Assembly: GCA_023055505.1 (NCBI GenBank)
Contig: JALIRH010000006.1
Coordinates: forward strand, 25,889,105 to 25,953,104
Reading direction: 5' to 3'
Source of the DNA: Callipepla californica brunnescens
Lineage: Eukaryota > Chordata > Aves > Galliformes > Odontophoridae
DNA length: 64,000 bases
Both the position numbers and the translations under genes were made by a program. Below are positions 58,401 through 64,000 of the stretch, piece by piece; the first letter of the stretch is position 1; the number at the start of each line of letters is the position of its first letter. The notes beneath the pieces were generated by a model that made no database searches, had not been told where the DNA came from, and saw nothing but the letters and a program-made list of their open reading frames with translations.

Positions 58401-59453
58401 AACTGGATAGATAAAGCAATACTCTACAATCCATTTCTCTCTCAGACTATGTAAAAAAAAAAAAAAAATCACAGAGAAATGTTTTTTCTGCTGTAGTACT
58501 TAGAGGAAAACTCTTGAGAAAGGTTTAAAGAGAAAGATTTTCATATAGTCTGTTTTACTTCTATTGTTCTAAGTTTAATACATTTGTTTTTCTTCCCCGA
58601 AAATAAGCCTAAAATATTAGAGGATATAAATATAAACAAATCACCTCGTAGACACAGAACATTACAAAATGCTGAGTTTCCCAAACCCATTAAGTTTCTT
58701 CCGGGTAAGTGCAGAATTCCTGCTGATCCTTCCCGGTCACGCAGCTGGAAATTCCTTTTCTCTACCAACCATGATCCCATTTGTCCCCTCTCCACCCCAG
58801 CTCAAGACATGCTTTGTATGTCAAATGGTTTAATTGGTTAACGGTTGGATGAATTCAAGAGCAACCATGCTTAACTCTGTTTAACTGAGATTTTCCTGCT
58901 GCTTCTCACAGTGCTCGAGACAGAAGAATTTTGGGGAACACTCCCCCCTGCTCCTCTCCATTACACAAGCCGGCCTAACCAACTGCTTCAGAATGGGTGG
59001 TAACCTTTGGTATACACCCAAAAGCACAATTACTGCACTGCCTCTTAAAAATTAACTTCATAAATCAAGTAAAAAGTGCAAACCTTTGAATGTAAATATA
59101 TGCTGGAACTTTATCTTAAAATACACAGTACAGTCAAATTTAATTACAGTTTGTAATTAAATGGTATTCTGTACGTCATTGCAATTTCGGTTTATCAGCA
59201 ACAAAATCCACTGCCTTACTATACAATATTACTCTCAAAATGGCAAAATTATGTACTATATTTTGATACGAATGTTTTCTGCACTGAAGCTGAAGAAAAA
59301 AGATAAGTATTGTCATCAACTCTTGTTCCTTCTATCAAAAGCAAAAGAATTTTCAACGGCAAACTTTGCTTTCAAGTGAAAAAACAGCCAAGCACCCTGG
59401 ATTAAAAAGTCAGGTTCTTCTGTTTGGTTTTCTCGCACCTGTTCTGTCAGCAT
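16025..59453 (-). CDS. SNX13: SNX13 (sorting nexin 13, RGS-PX1), complete gene in 26 coding exons
   Basis: This is the whole coding span of sorting nexin 13. Exon translations match the human protein as I remember it nearly residue for residue; examples are [39 protein letters not shown] and [19 protein letters not shown]. All 25 introns are GT-AG and the codon phase is consistent at every junction. The exons sum to 2,910 nt, giving 969 residues plus stop. Approximate domains are: membrane hairpin 16-52, PXA 105-285, RGS 374-497, PX 560-690 and Nexin_C 783-930. From the family: the N-terminus anchors the protein in the ER, PX binds PI3P on endosomes, the RGS domain has been reported as a GAP for G-alpha-s, and loss disturbs lysosomal cholesterol export and degradative traffic. 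Introns run from 154 bp (intron 6) to 4,665 bp (intron 1). The frame has no internal stop or frameshift, so it looks functional. Confidence 0.97.
16487..16937 (-). mobile_element. CR1 LINE 3' end with open ORF2 tail, in SNX13 intron 25
   Basis: About 450 bp of CR1 in the same orientation as SNX13. The 3' end on the plus strand reads TGAATCACAGAATGGCTTGG. The minus strand keeps an open frame from 16881 to 16474 covering the end of ORF2, with [19 protein letters not shown] and [12 protein letters not shown]. The lack of stops across about 400 bp suggests a fairly young insertion. It is 5'-truncated, as is usual for CR1. Confidence 0.95.
17186..17298 (-). CDS. SNX13: SNX13 exon 25, Nexin_C
   Basis: 113 nt, residues 850-888: [20 protein letters not shown] then [24 protein letters not shown] is a conserved Nexin_C block. 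Donor GTAAGG, one base into an Asp codon. Confidence 0.97.
18403..18471 (-). CDS. SNX13: SNX13 exon 24, Nexin_C
   Basis: 69 nt, residues 827-850: [20 protein letters not shown] then RF. Acceptor TTTTAG, donor GTATAT. Both end codons are split Arg codons. Confidence 0.96.
19512..19657 (-). CDS. SNX13: SNX13 exon 23, start of Nexin_C domain
   Basis: 146 nt, residues 779-827: [48 protein letters not shown]. The [13 protein letters not shown] motif is diagnostic for Nexin_C. Donor GTACTG is weak. It ends two bases into an Arg codon. Confidence 0.97.
21419..21490 (-). CDS. SNX13: SNX13 exon 22, linker
   Basis: 72 nt, residues 755-778: [20 protein letters not shown] then IDDS. It is the least conserved exon against the human sequence as recalled. 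The donor is GTGAGT, with an overlapping GTGTGA two bases upstream that would shift the frame if used. Confidence 0.94.
22591..22752 (-). CDS. SNX13: SNX13 exon 21, PX to Nexin_C linker
   Basis: 162 nt, residues 701-754, beginning [20 protein letters not shown]. The piece [19 protein letters not shown] has regularly spaced methionines and charged residues, suggesting an amphipathic helix. The exon opens with ATG directly after the acceptor, but this is an internal Met in the human protein too. Phase 0 at both ends. Confidence 0.97.
23755..23850. repeat. AT-rich imperfect palindromic cluster in intron 20
   Basis: Short related units recur: GAAATATTTCATGTATGAAATATT, then CATATGTGAATAT, then CATTCATATATAGTACATATGAATAT, giving several overlapping imperfect hairpins. 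No transposon family was recognised. Confidence 0.5.
23927..24037 (-). CDS. SNX13: SNX13 exon 20, end of PX domain
   Basis: 111 nt, residues 664-700: [20 protein letters not shown] then [17 protein letters not shown]. It is the last PX helix and a basic tail. Donor GTAAGA, phase 0. Confidence 0.97.
24885..24992 (-). CDS. SNX13: SNX13 exon 19, PX domain
   Basis: 108 nt, residues 628-663: [20 protein letters not shown] then [16 protein letters not shown]. It supplies the PX proline loop (LPGKK) and the basic [13 protein letters not shown] helix that completes the phosphoinositide pocket. Phase 0 at both ends. Confidence 0.97.
26651..26823 (-). CDS. SNX13: SNX13 exon 18, PX domain core
   Basis: 173 nt, residues 570-627. 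It contains [14 protein letters not shown] and the RRYSDF motif, whose Arg-Tyr pair is the PI3P-contacting core of PX domains. It ends FHMRITEQ in phase 0 with donor GTAAGG. Confidence 0.97.
27330..27420. repeat. Alternating CA/TG/TA tract in intron 17
   Basis: Degenerate purine-pyrimidine alternation (TATACACA, GTGTGTACATGTATACATA, TATACACACACA), a decayed microsatellite. Confidence 0.8.
29357..29426 (-). CDS. SNX13: SNX13 exon 17, start of PX domain
   Basis: 70 nt, residues 547-570: [20 protein letters not shown] then SDT. The [10 protein letters not shown] stretch is the first PX strand. Acceptor CTGCAG, donor GTAAGT. Confidence 0.96.
31452..31475. repeat. T24 homopolymer in intron 16
   Basis: The longest single-base run in the window. 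It reads as A24 in the transcribed strand. Confidence 0.95.
32104..32141 (-). CDS. SNX13: SNX13 exon 16, 38-nt microexon
   Basis: Residues 534-546. The two leading bases complete a Glu codon, then [12 protein letters not shown] follows, against SFNGSPTGSINL in human as recalled. The acceptor is CCCAG and the donor GTAAGT. The 38-nt length is required to pass from phase 1 after exon 15 to phase 0 at exon 17, so skipping it would shift the frame. It is too short to be found by an open-frame search. Confidence 0.94.
33880..34132 (-). mobile_element. CR1 LINE 3' fragment in SNX13 intron 15
   Basis: Sense with the gene. The plus strand carries CCTAGAATGACCTGGTCTGA at the 3' end, then CCATGCCGTGGGCAGGGTCA, the GGGATAGGGCATCCACAGCC block and CCACCCTCTGAGTAATAAAC. 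It is moderately diverged. Confidence 0.93.
34414..34546 (-). CDS. SNX13: SNX13 exon 15, end of RGS domain
   Basis: 133 nt, residues 490-534. It begins [20 protein letters not shown], the terminal RGS helix, then [20 protein letters not shown] and DDGEGE, the start of an acidic linker. Donor GTAAGC, one base into a Glu codon. Confidence 0.97.
35552..35656 (-). CDS. SNX13: SNX13 exon 14, RGS domain
   Basis: 105 nt, residues 455-489: [20 protein letters not shown] then [29 protein letters not shown] is the conserved late RGS helix. Donor GTATAC; both junctions phase 0. Confidence 0.97.
37082..37291. mobile_element. GalluHop mariner element, internally deleted (210 bp)
   Basis: The left end reads GGGTTGCTCTGAAAGCAATG and the right end, reverse-complemented, GGATGCTCTGAAAATAATGC; both continue with CCTCCT. 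These are inverted terminal repeats. The left interior has TTGGTGGTATGGCAGTA and CCACCAATATTCCATTAC, matching GalluHop as I know it from chicken. The sequence then jumps to the right interior, TGTGCTCTTTGTAT. The transposase region is absent. TA follows the right end; the left side reads GA, a likely mutated TA duplication. It lies in SNX13 intron 13. Confidence 0.9.
37703..37896 (-). CDS. SNX13: SNX13 exon 13, RGS domain core
   Basis: 194 nt, residues 390-454, beginning [20 protein letters not shown]. The [12 protein letters not shown] block is the RGS-box helix 4 region. The later [18 protein letters not shown] matches helix 5-6. Donor GTAGGA, phase 0. The exon lies next to the GalluHop-bearing intron 13. 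Confidence 0.97.
38051..38071. repeat. (AATC)n simple repeat
   Basis: Five CAAT units in SNX13 intron 12, seen directly. Confidence 0.95.
38660..38759 (-). CDS. SNX13: SNX13 exon 12, start of RGS domain
   Basis: 100 nt, residues 357-390: [20 protein letters not shown] then [13 protein letters not shown]. The stretch [18 protein letters not shown] is the first conserved RGS block. Donor GTAGGT after ATGG. Confidence 0.97.
39784..39872 (-). CDS. SNX13: SNX13 exon 11
   Basis: 89 nt, residues 327-356: [20 protein letters not shown] then RIQRLQSGK, a basic helical linker. Human has FVKK where this has YVIK, as recalled. Donor GTAAGT, phase 0. Confidence 0.96.
40487..40625 (-). CDS. SNX13: SNX13 exon 10
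   Basis: 139 nt, residues 281-327: [46 protein letters not shown]. It links PXA to the RGS region and is predicted helical. Donor GTTAGT, one base into the next Asp codon. Confidence 0.97.
40626..44047 (-). other. SNX13: SNX13 intron 9
   Basis: 3,422 bp of AT-rich sequence with many T runs (about 40,998, 41,400-41,480, 41,578). No transposon or exon was recognised. Confidence 0.75.
44048..44131 (-). CDS. SNX13: SNX13 exon 9, end of PXA domain
   Basis: 84 nt, residues 253-280: [20 protein letters not shown] then INQYVIWM. The [15 protein letters not shown] stretch is the conserved C-terminal PXA signature. Donor GTAAGA, phase 0. Confidence 0.97.
44358..44390. repeat. (AAAC)n simple repeat
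   Basis: Six to seven AAAC units in SNX13 intron 8, about 60 bp upstream in coordinates of exon 8's low end. Confidence 0.95.
44455..44543 (-). CDS. SNX13: SNX13 exon 8, PXA domain
   Basis: 89 nt, residues 223-252: [20 protein letters not shown] then [10 protein letters not shown]. The LLPPGDF motif is typical of PXA domains. Acceptor is a CT-rich tract ending TACAG; donor GTAAAT. Confidence 0.97.
45166..45267 (-). CDS. SNX13: SNX13 exon 7, PXA domain, weak donor
   Basis: 102 nt, residues 189-223. It encodes the acidic stretch [18 protein letters not shown] and [13 protein letters not shown]. The only donor compatible with the frame is GAAG|GTCTCT, which keeps GT but matches U1 poorly at +3 to +6. 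The length is a multiple of three, so skipping it would keep the frame and delete 34 residues of PXA. Confidence 0.95.
45422..45543 (-). CDS. SNX13: SNX13 exon 6, PXA domain
   Basis: 122 nt, residues 148-189. It encodes [20 protein letters not shown] and [20 protein letters not shown]. Donor GTAATA is below consensus. Intron 6, downstream of it, is only 154 bp, the shortest in the gene. Confidence 0.97.
45957..46838 (+). mobile_element. CR1 LINE with internal deletion, in SNX13 intron 5
   Basis: Antisense to the gene. Reverse-transcriptase coding blocks are legible on the plus strand: [21 protein letters not shown] sequence near 46180-46230, and [20 protein letters not shown] with [16 protein letters not shown] at 46330-46510. 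A fragment of the NDIDSEIEH region follows near 46640. The middle of ORF2 is then missing, and the sequence jumps to the ORF2 end and the 3' tail AACCATTCTATGATTCT at about 46820-46836. Stops and frameshifts interrupt it. Confidence 0.92.
48826..48947 (-). CDS. SNX13: SNX13 exon 5, start of PXA domain
   Basis: 122 nt, residues 108-148, beginning [20 protein letters not shown]. This is the conserved first helix region of PXA domains. It ends two bases into an Arg codon. Donor GTAAGA. Confidence 0.97.
49295..49384 (-). CDS. SNX13: SNX13 exon 4
   Basis: 90 nt, residues 78-107: [20 protein letters not shown] then [10 protein letters not shown]. This basic linker leads into the PXA domain. Acceptor TTTCAAG, donor GTAAGT, phase 0 on both sides. 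Confidence 0.96.
51133..51235 (-). CDS. SNX13: SNX13 exon 3, end of membrane hairpin
   Basis: 103 nt, residues 43-77. It encodes [20 protein letters not shown] and then [14 protein letters not shown]. It completes the hydrophobic hairpin and passes into the polar stretch before the PXA domain. The human protein, as recalled, has LPPTS where this has LPCTS. Donor GTAAGG, phase 0. Confidence 0.96.
51236..54660 (-). other. SNX13: SNX13 intron 2
   Basis: 3,425 bp. Apart from the CR1 fragment at 51,440-51,628 it is AT-rich with no feature recognised. Confidence 0.8.
51440..51628 (-). mobile_element. CR1 LINE 3' fragment in SNX13 intron 2
   Basis: Sense with the gene. The plus strand has GCACAGAATGGCTTAGGTTG, GGGCAAGGTTGCCACCCACT and GGGGATGGGGCATCTACAGC. 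It lies about 200 bp upstream, in the direction of transcription, of the exon 3 acceptor at 51236, so an insertion close to the splice site has been tolerated. Confidence 0.94.
54661..54773 (-). CDS. SNX13: SNX13 exon 2, first membrane segment
   Basis: 113 nt, residues 6-43. The acceptor is a good pyrimidine tract ending TTTGCAG and the donor is GTAAGT. It encodes [20 protein letters not shown] followed by [17 protein letters not shown]. This strongly hydrophobic stretch is the ER-membrane anchor of the SNX13/14/19/25 family. It ends two bases into a glycine codon. Confidence 0.96.
54774..59438 (-). other. SNX13: SNX13 intron 1
   Basis: 4,665 bp, the longest intron. It holds a GC-richer stretch at about 57,340-57,720 with a handful of CpG, and a T20 run near 57,908-57,927. 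No transposon or coding exon was recognised. Confidence 0.7.
59439..59453 (-). CDS. SNX13: SNX13 exon 1 coding part (candidate start exon)
   Basis: The minus strand reads ATG then codons for M-L-T-E-Q, followed directly by a GTGCGAG donor after CAG. The human protein begins MLTEASLSIW; joined to exon 2 this gives [14 protein letters not shown], so the first four residues agree and one residue is extra at the junction. The exon ends in phase 0, as exon 2 needs. Purines at -3 to -1 give an acceptable Kozak context. The surroundings are AT-rich with few CpG, unusual for a housekeeping first exon. The match is short, so this is the least certain exon. Confidence 0.72.
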
Positions 59454-62400
59454 TCCCGATGACAAAGTGAAATCAGGATGACTATTTATTTATTTGAAAT
59501 GAACCAACCTTCATTCTTCTAACCTTCTCAACACTAACAGATATTTTATTAACATCAGAATTAAATGCAAGGAACAGAAAGACACAGCCAAATTTTGAAA
59601 GCAGAATAGATACTTATCAAACTATGAAAAAAAGAGGCCAGTTTCACAGACACAAACGTCTTCTTATCACGACTGCATTGAAACCCCAATCCTAAACTGC
59701 ATTCTAATTAAAAGAAGAGAAAATCATGCTCATGTTGAAAGGAAGCAGTTCAGCATGTTGGATGTCAATGGGAAACAGAAGATACTAGACCCCTTCCAGC
59801 TACCTCCTTAAATCTAACAAGTACTGTCATTCTCAAACTCATTAACTTCCTTTTAATTAAAAAAAAAAAAAAAAAAAGTCACATATAATTTTTTTCTGAC
59901 TTGTATCTAACTTAGTTTAGCCAAATGGACAGAAAACAAGAAAAGTCAAAGAAGACAAGACAAACAGAAGTCTTATTGCTTGACAGGATCATCTTAGGTT
60001 ATCCAAAGTAAGAAAATAAAGTAATCCATCTAACTCAAGCTTGAATTCAAGCCAATGAGATAATCTAGACTACTCTATGTTCAGTTCCTGGATAAACAGA
60101 TTCCATCCATTTCACGTGTTGCTAGTGCAAAACTCAGGGGAAGGAAGAGTAGGAGAAGGCCCCAAGTACTCTATCAAGCAAAGAAAAGCGTAGTCCCAAA
60201 TGGCTAAAAACTATGGAGTGACATGTCAAGAAACTATCTTACAGTATATTTCAGTTCTGATTACTGGTCAAGAAGCATTTACTTTCACTTTTTGCTTTTT
60301 TTGTCTAAACTGGAGCAAGGAGTTAGTTGAAAATTTCGTTTTCTTTGAAGAAATCTGATCCCACTAAATGAATTTAAAGAATCATCAACTTTGCTTCAAG
60401 TACAATTTCTACCACTTACGATTCCCCGTGTACATCTTGACAGAAATTTGTTAGATCAATCTCACTCCAATGGAGTCAGAGCAAGGCAGCTGTCTCTTGA
60501 TGCTCTGGCTAGCTGAAAGCCTGCACACAGAGCTCAGGGCTACCATGGACTCAGTTACACAAGATACATTTTTTAGTTTTCTTCAAAACTCAGTACCCAT
60601 GCAGTTTAAAACTAAAGTTCACAATTCGTGTTAGTGATAACTTCTGTTAAGCAATATGGAGATGCACGTTCCTTGCTCTCAAATCCCAATAGCCCCAGAA
60701 AAACAGGAAGTGACAGAATTTGTCAGCAACATTAAAGTACAAAATAAGCTCAATGCCATAAAATTACGTTTTCAAACTACACGCTGCAGCAGCTCTTGTG
60801 CATTTTCTGCTTTGCTTCTTCCTAAATATCTCCTGAAAACAGCACTGTAAAAAAGTCAGGTGTGAAACACAGCAGACAATACCTTGAACTTCTATCCTGA
60901 AAGCAGTAAGATGCTTCTACCATCTGCTGACTTGCTTAGAAGGATCTATAAGCAATAAAATTATTTTCAAGCAAACTTCTTACCTGCAAATGTGTGTGAT
61001 TTTACTTGGGAGTTTAAACGACTGTATTTACATTCCTCATATATGTAAATACTGAAGTTGTATATGTAGAAGAACATATACCATCCAGTCCTTTCTGTTT
61101 ACTGTAGGACAATACAGTTATTAGTACTCTGGATAGAGAATTAATCACCAGAGCTTTTTGTTCATCTGGTATTATTATTCTACATCCATGTTATTTGCAG
61201 CACAGTTGTCACAGTCCACTGAAATATATTCATTTACAATGCTTATTTTGAGATGAAGCTGTTTTGGACACAGTGTAGTATTGTATTTGATTTTTTATAA
61301 ATTATTTTATATTATAATAACATAACACAATCTAATGTTCCTAAATAAGCAGTATTTCTTATCTAGATGAGAAAGTTACTTTAAAATATTAAGTTAGTAA
61401 CATAACTTTACAGTATTTTATCTGAGACTAGGCTAAATATAATGAGATACTCTAATGGCCTTATTAGGTCAGGGTAAGGATGTGAAGGAACACAAGCAAA
61501 AGAAGATCATTCACACTACCTACCACAATTGCCAGAAGGATTCCTCCAGAAATAGATACACACAATGAGACCAAGAATTAATTTCTATATTGTCCCTGGT
61601 GGGTACGGCTGCTACCTCTAACTTCTACCACCACTCATGTCACGTCTTTGTGGATTTGCTTAAATGAAACCACCACCATTAAAAAGATATATAAAAAATG
61701 AAGAAAGATGTGAACCGTACAAAGTAACGTACGGCTCAGAGAAAAAAATCGTTGAGATGGAGCAGTAATGCCAAATTGCACCTTGACTACAGGAAGTGTT
61801 GGAGTCAGGCATGCCAAAGAACCGAAGGCCAACACAGGCGATTTCTCAAACTATATTGGCAGCAAACAGGTACCTTCAAGAACAGCGAGGGCCAGGAACC
61901 AGCCTCATCTCAGACTCTGGCTAGGCTGCAAATAGCAAGGATAGATTGTGCGTGACCAACCCCACTGCTTTCTATGATGAGGTTACTGATGCTGGGGACA
62001 AGAGAGTGCTGCATACCTTCCCTTTTGGCGAGGCCTTTAACAGAATAACCCCATACTCTCCTTATCACCGTGCTGATGAGCTGCAGGCTGGTAAGTGCTT
62101 GATAGAGTTGGTGAAAAAAAACACTAGATTTTGGGACACAAACACGTTATCAGTTGCGCAAAGTCCAGCACTGGTAACCAGGCAGGTTATCGGCAGCTAA
62201 GTGGGGACCTCCAGAGCTCAATACGGGGACCAGACTGCTTAATGTCTCATGCAATACCAACCCAAGGTGAGAGCACAACATGCTGGAAGGCAGGGCTGCT
62301 GTTCAGAGGGACAGGCTAGAGAAATCAGCTGACAAAACTTCTGAACATTCAACATAAACTATTTCTCAAAGATGTACTAAGTTCCCCAACTTTTTTCTCT

Positions 62401-64000
62401 GCTTTTTCACTAGGATGGTAATTAGCTTAAACTGCAATATTAAATGGGTTTAGAAAGAGGAACTTCAAACGAACAGTGTCCAGAGGCAAAATAACAAACA
62501 GCAGCAAACACAGTGCATTTGTAAGCAGCTGCTAAAATCCACTGACAGAGCAACAGTGGACTCCTCTAAAGACGTATACTGTTACACCACTTTTCCCTTC
62601 TTAAGCTTAAACTTACTGCAGTTCTCCAAACGCCATGAATTCTCTTGCCCAGTTACAAAAGAGAAATGGATACAAACACCACAATTTACCAACAGCCTCT
62701 GAGATAACATCTGATCTCTTACAAGGCCAAATTTCACATGGATGCTTACTGCATGAAGAGAAAATAGCTGTGAAAACCAATACTTTACAGAACATATTAC
62801 AACGCCAGAGCAATCGTCTAAAATTACAGTTTCTTACAATAGTTCTTCCTGGACAGAATATGATTCAGCTGCATAAAGAGAAAAAATTAGACCTGATCAC
62901 TCAGCATTCTTCAACATCAAAAGAAGACTGCAGTTTCTTTAAGCAACAATTGATGCCAAACCCTTTGCAGAACAGACAGTGCCTGACCAAAAAGAGGAAA
63001 TAAATAACTAAATAAACAAAACAAAAGCAGCATTTCTAGGGTAAGGCAAAAAAGTCCCTACTTGGGAGGGGAGGAAAAAAAGTGTCTTTGAATATTACTG
63101 ACTTTTTCAGTTGGATTACTGTATTGAAAATGCCGATTTGAGATATTCCCAATCTTTCTTCCTGACATACTTAACATCCTCTTCTCTAATCCCTCCTTCA
63201 GTCCTTATAGCTTGACTGCTTACCTTCTTAATCACAAGTAGCACTTGATTCACCAACGCTTTTGGTAAACCATGGTCATTCTGATCATCTTTTTCCCAAC
63301 ATTTCACGCACTTTTCACTTTTTACCACTATTGGCAAAACCATTTTGCTTGCTGCATTCAAAATGTTCAAGCTTCACAGGGTTTATCCAAGTGCATGTGA
63401 TACGATTTCCTATGCTAGGAGGCTGCAGAGCGTAGCTCAGGAACAAATCTATGTGCAAGTAAAGAGATGCCTCCTACAATTTCTTCCAATTTCTTTTGCA
63501 CCATACCTTCTGTCTACTTGGCCTCTGTAAATGCAAACTGCACTGTTTAGCACCCTGATAAGTATTTTAGCCTCAATCTCATCCTCCTTTCTCACACACA
63601 GTGTGGGTCCAGAGCCAGTGTGCCAGCTACATCCCGGATGGCTCCATGGTGCACATACGGCAGTACTGAAGAAGACAGCAAATAACAATATCTGCAAATA
63701 ACACGTACAGAGGGATAATTGTGTGAACTTGCCGGAACATTTCATTCTCAAATAAGCATCAGGGCATGGCATATTTCCAGTAGATTAAAAGGAGCCACCG
63801 GAGTGTACAGCTCTCAGTGGAAGTTTACAGAACACACCAACAAACCTCAGCCACTGTCACTTGCTCAACATCAAGAACAACAAGAAAATGTTAAGTGAAG
63901 TAGATCTAGCTAGTAACTGTTTTAGATGTACGGAAGCTCAGAAGGAACAGGGATGATCCCCATTTACAAGAAGACAGGAATTATTTAGGGATTTAGTTCT
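59454..64000. other. Upstream flank or upstream part of SNX13
   Basis: No CpG island and no TATA-type core promoter could be supported. It holds the decayed CR1 remnant at about 62 kb, A runs (59,860) and unrecognised open frames. One frame, at 63,370-63,116 minus, runs into a consensus-like AAG|GTAAGC donor at 63,224/63,223. If SNX13 has noncoding 5' exons they would lie here or beyond the window. Confidence 0.5.
61945..62340 (+). mobile_element. Decayed CR1-type reverse-transcriptase remnant
   Basis: The plus strand contains a TAFYDEVTDAGD-like block (about 61960-62000), then GEAFNRI for the usual SKAFD region. Further on are a LVKKNTRFW piece and the nucleotide block GGAAGGCAGGGCTGCTGTTC (about 62285), which corresponds to the RT segment before RLEKWAD. 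Several frameshifts and gaps separate these. It is much more diverged than the other CR1 copies. Confidence 0.65.

Noticed and set aside
62635..63003. 122-codon plus-strand open frame upstream of SNX13
   Set aside because: No family recognised, no splice signals at its ends, and composition like the surrounding AT-rich DNA.
1..64000. CRISPR arrays, tRNA or rRNA genes, bacterial operons, defence systems
   Set aside because: No regularly spaced direct repeats, no tRNA-like cloverleaf that I could support, and the whole window reads as intron-rich avian DNA.

Overview
The window is vertebrate nuclear DNA, almost certainly from a bird and probably a galliform (chicken-type). The evidence is dispersed CR1 LINE fragments with the typical avian 3' tail, one internally deleted GalluHop mariner element, and a large gene of short exons separated by GT-AG introns. 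Nothing prokaryotic, no CRISPR array and no viral gene was seen.

The window holds one recognisable gene, SNX13 (sorting nexin 13, also called RGS-PX1), on the minus strand. I traced 26 coding exons from a candidate start codon at 59453 to the stop codon at 16025. Every intron is GT-AG and every codon phase agrees across all 25 junctions. The summed length is 2,910 nt, i.e. 969 codons plus stop, against about 968 residues for the human protein as I remember it. The order is: N-terminal membrane hairpin (exons 2-3), PXA domain (exons 4-10), RGS domain (exons 12-15), linker carrying a 38-nt microexon (exon 16), PX phosphoinositide-binding domain (exons 17-20), linker (exons 21-22) and Nexin_C domain (exons 23-26). 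The family sits on the ER and late endosome/lysosome surface and acts in endolysosomal traffic and lipid/cholesterol handling.

Layout by region. 1 to about 13,000: intergenic DNA beyond the 3' end of SNX13, with two old CR1 tails (about 4.1 and 10.3 kb), simple repeats, and a GC-richer patch at 583-947 with overlapping open frames. About 13,000-16,024: probable 3' UTR, end not fixed. 16,025-59,453: SNX13 with introns, carrying CR1 copies near 16.5, 33.9, 46 and 51.5 kb and the GalluHop element at 37.1 kb. 59,454-64,000: upstream flank with a decayed CR1 reverse-transcriptase remnant at about 62 kb. No CpG-island promoter is visible, so the true promoter and 5' UTR may lie beyond the window.

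I found no new biological system. The points most worth checking are the very weak splice donor on an in-frame 102-nt exon inside the PXA domain, the isolated AT-rich start exon with one extra residue, and the 38-nt microexon.
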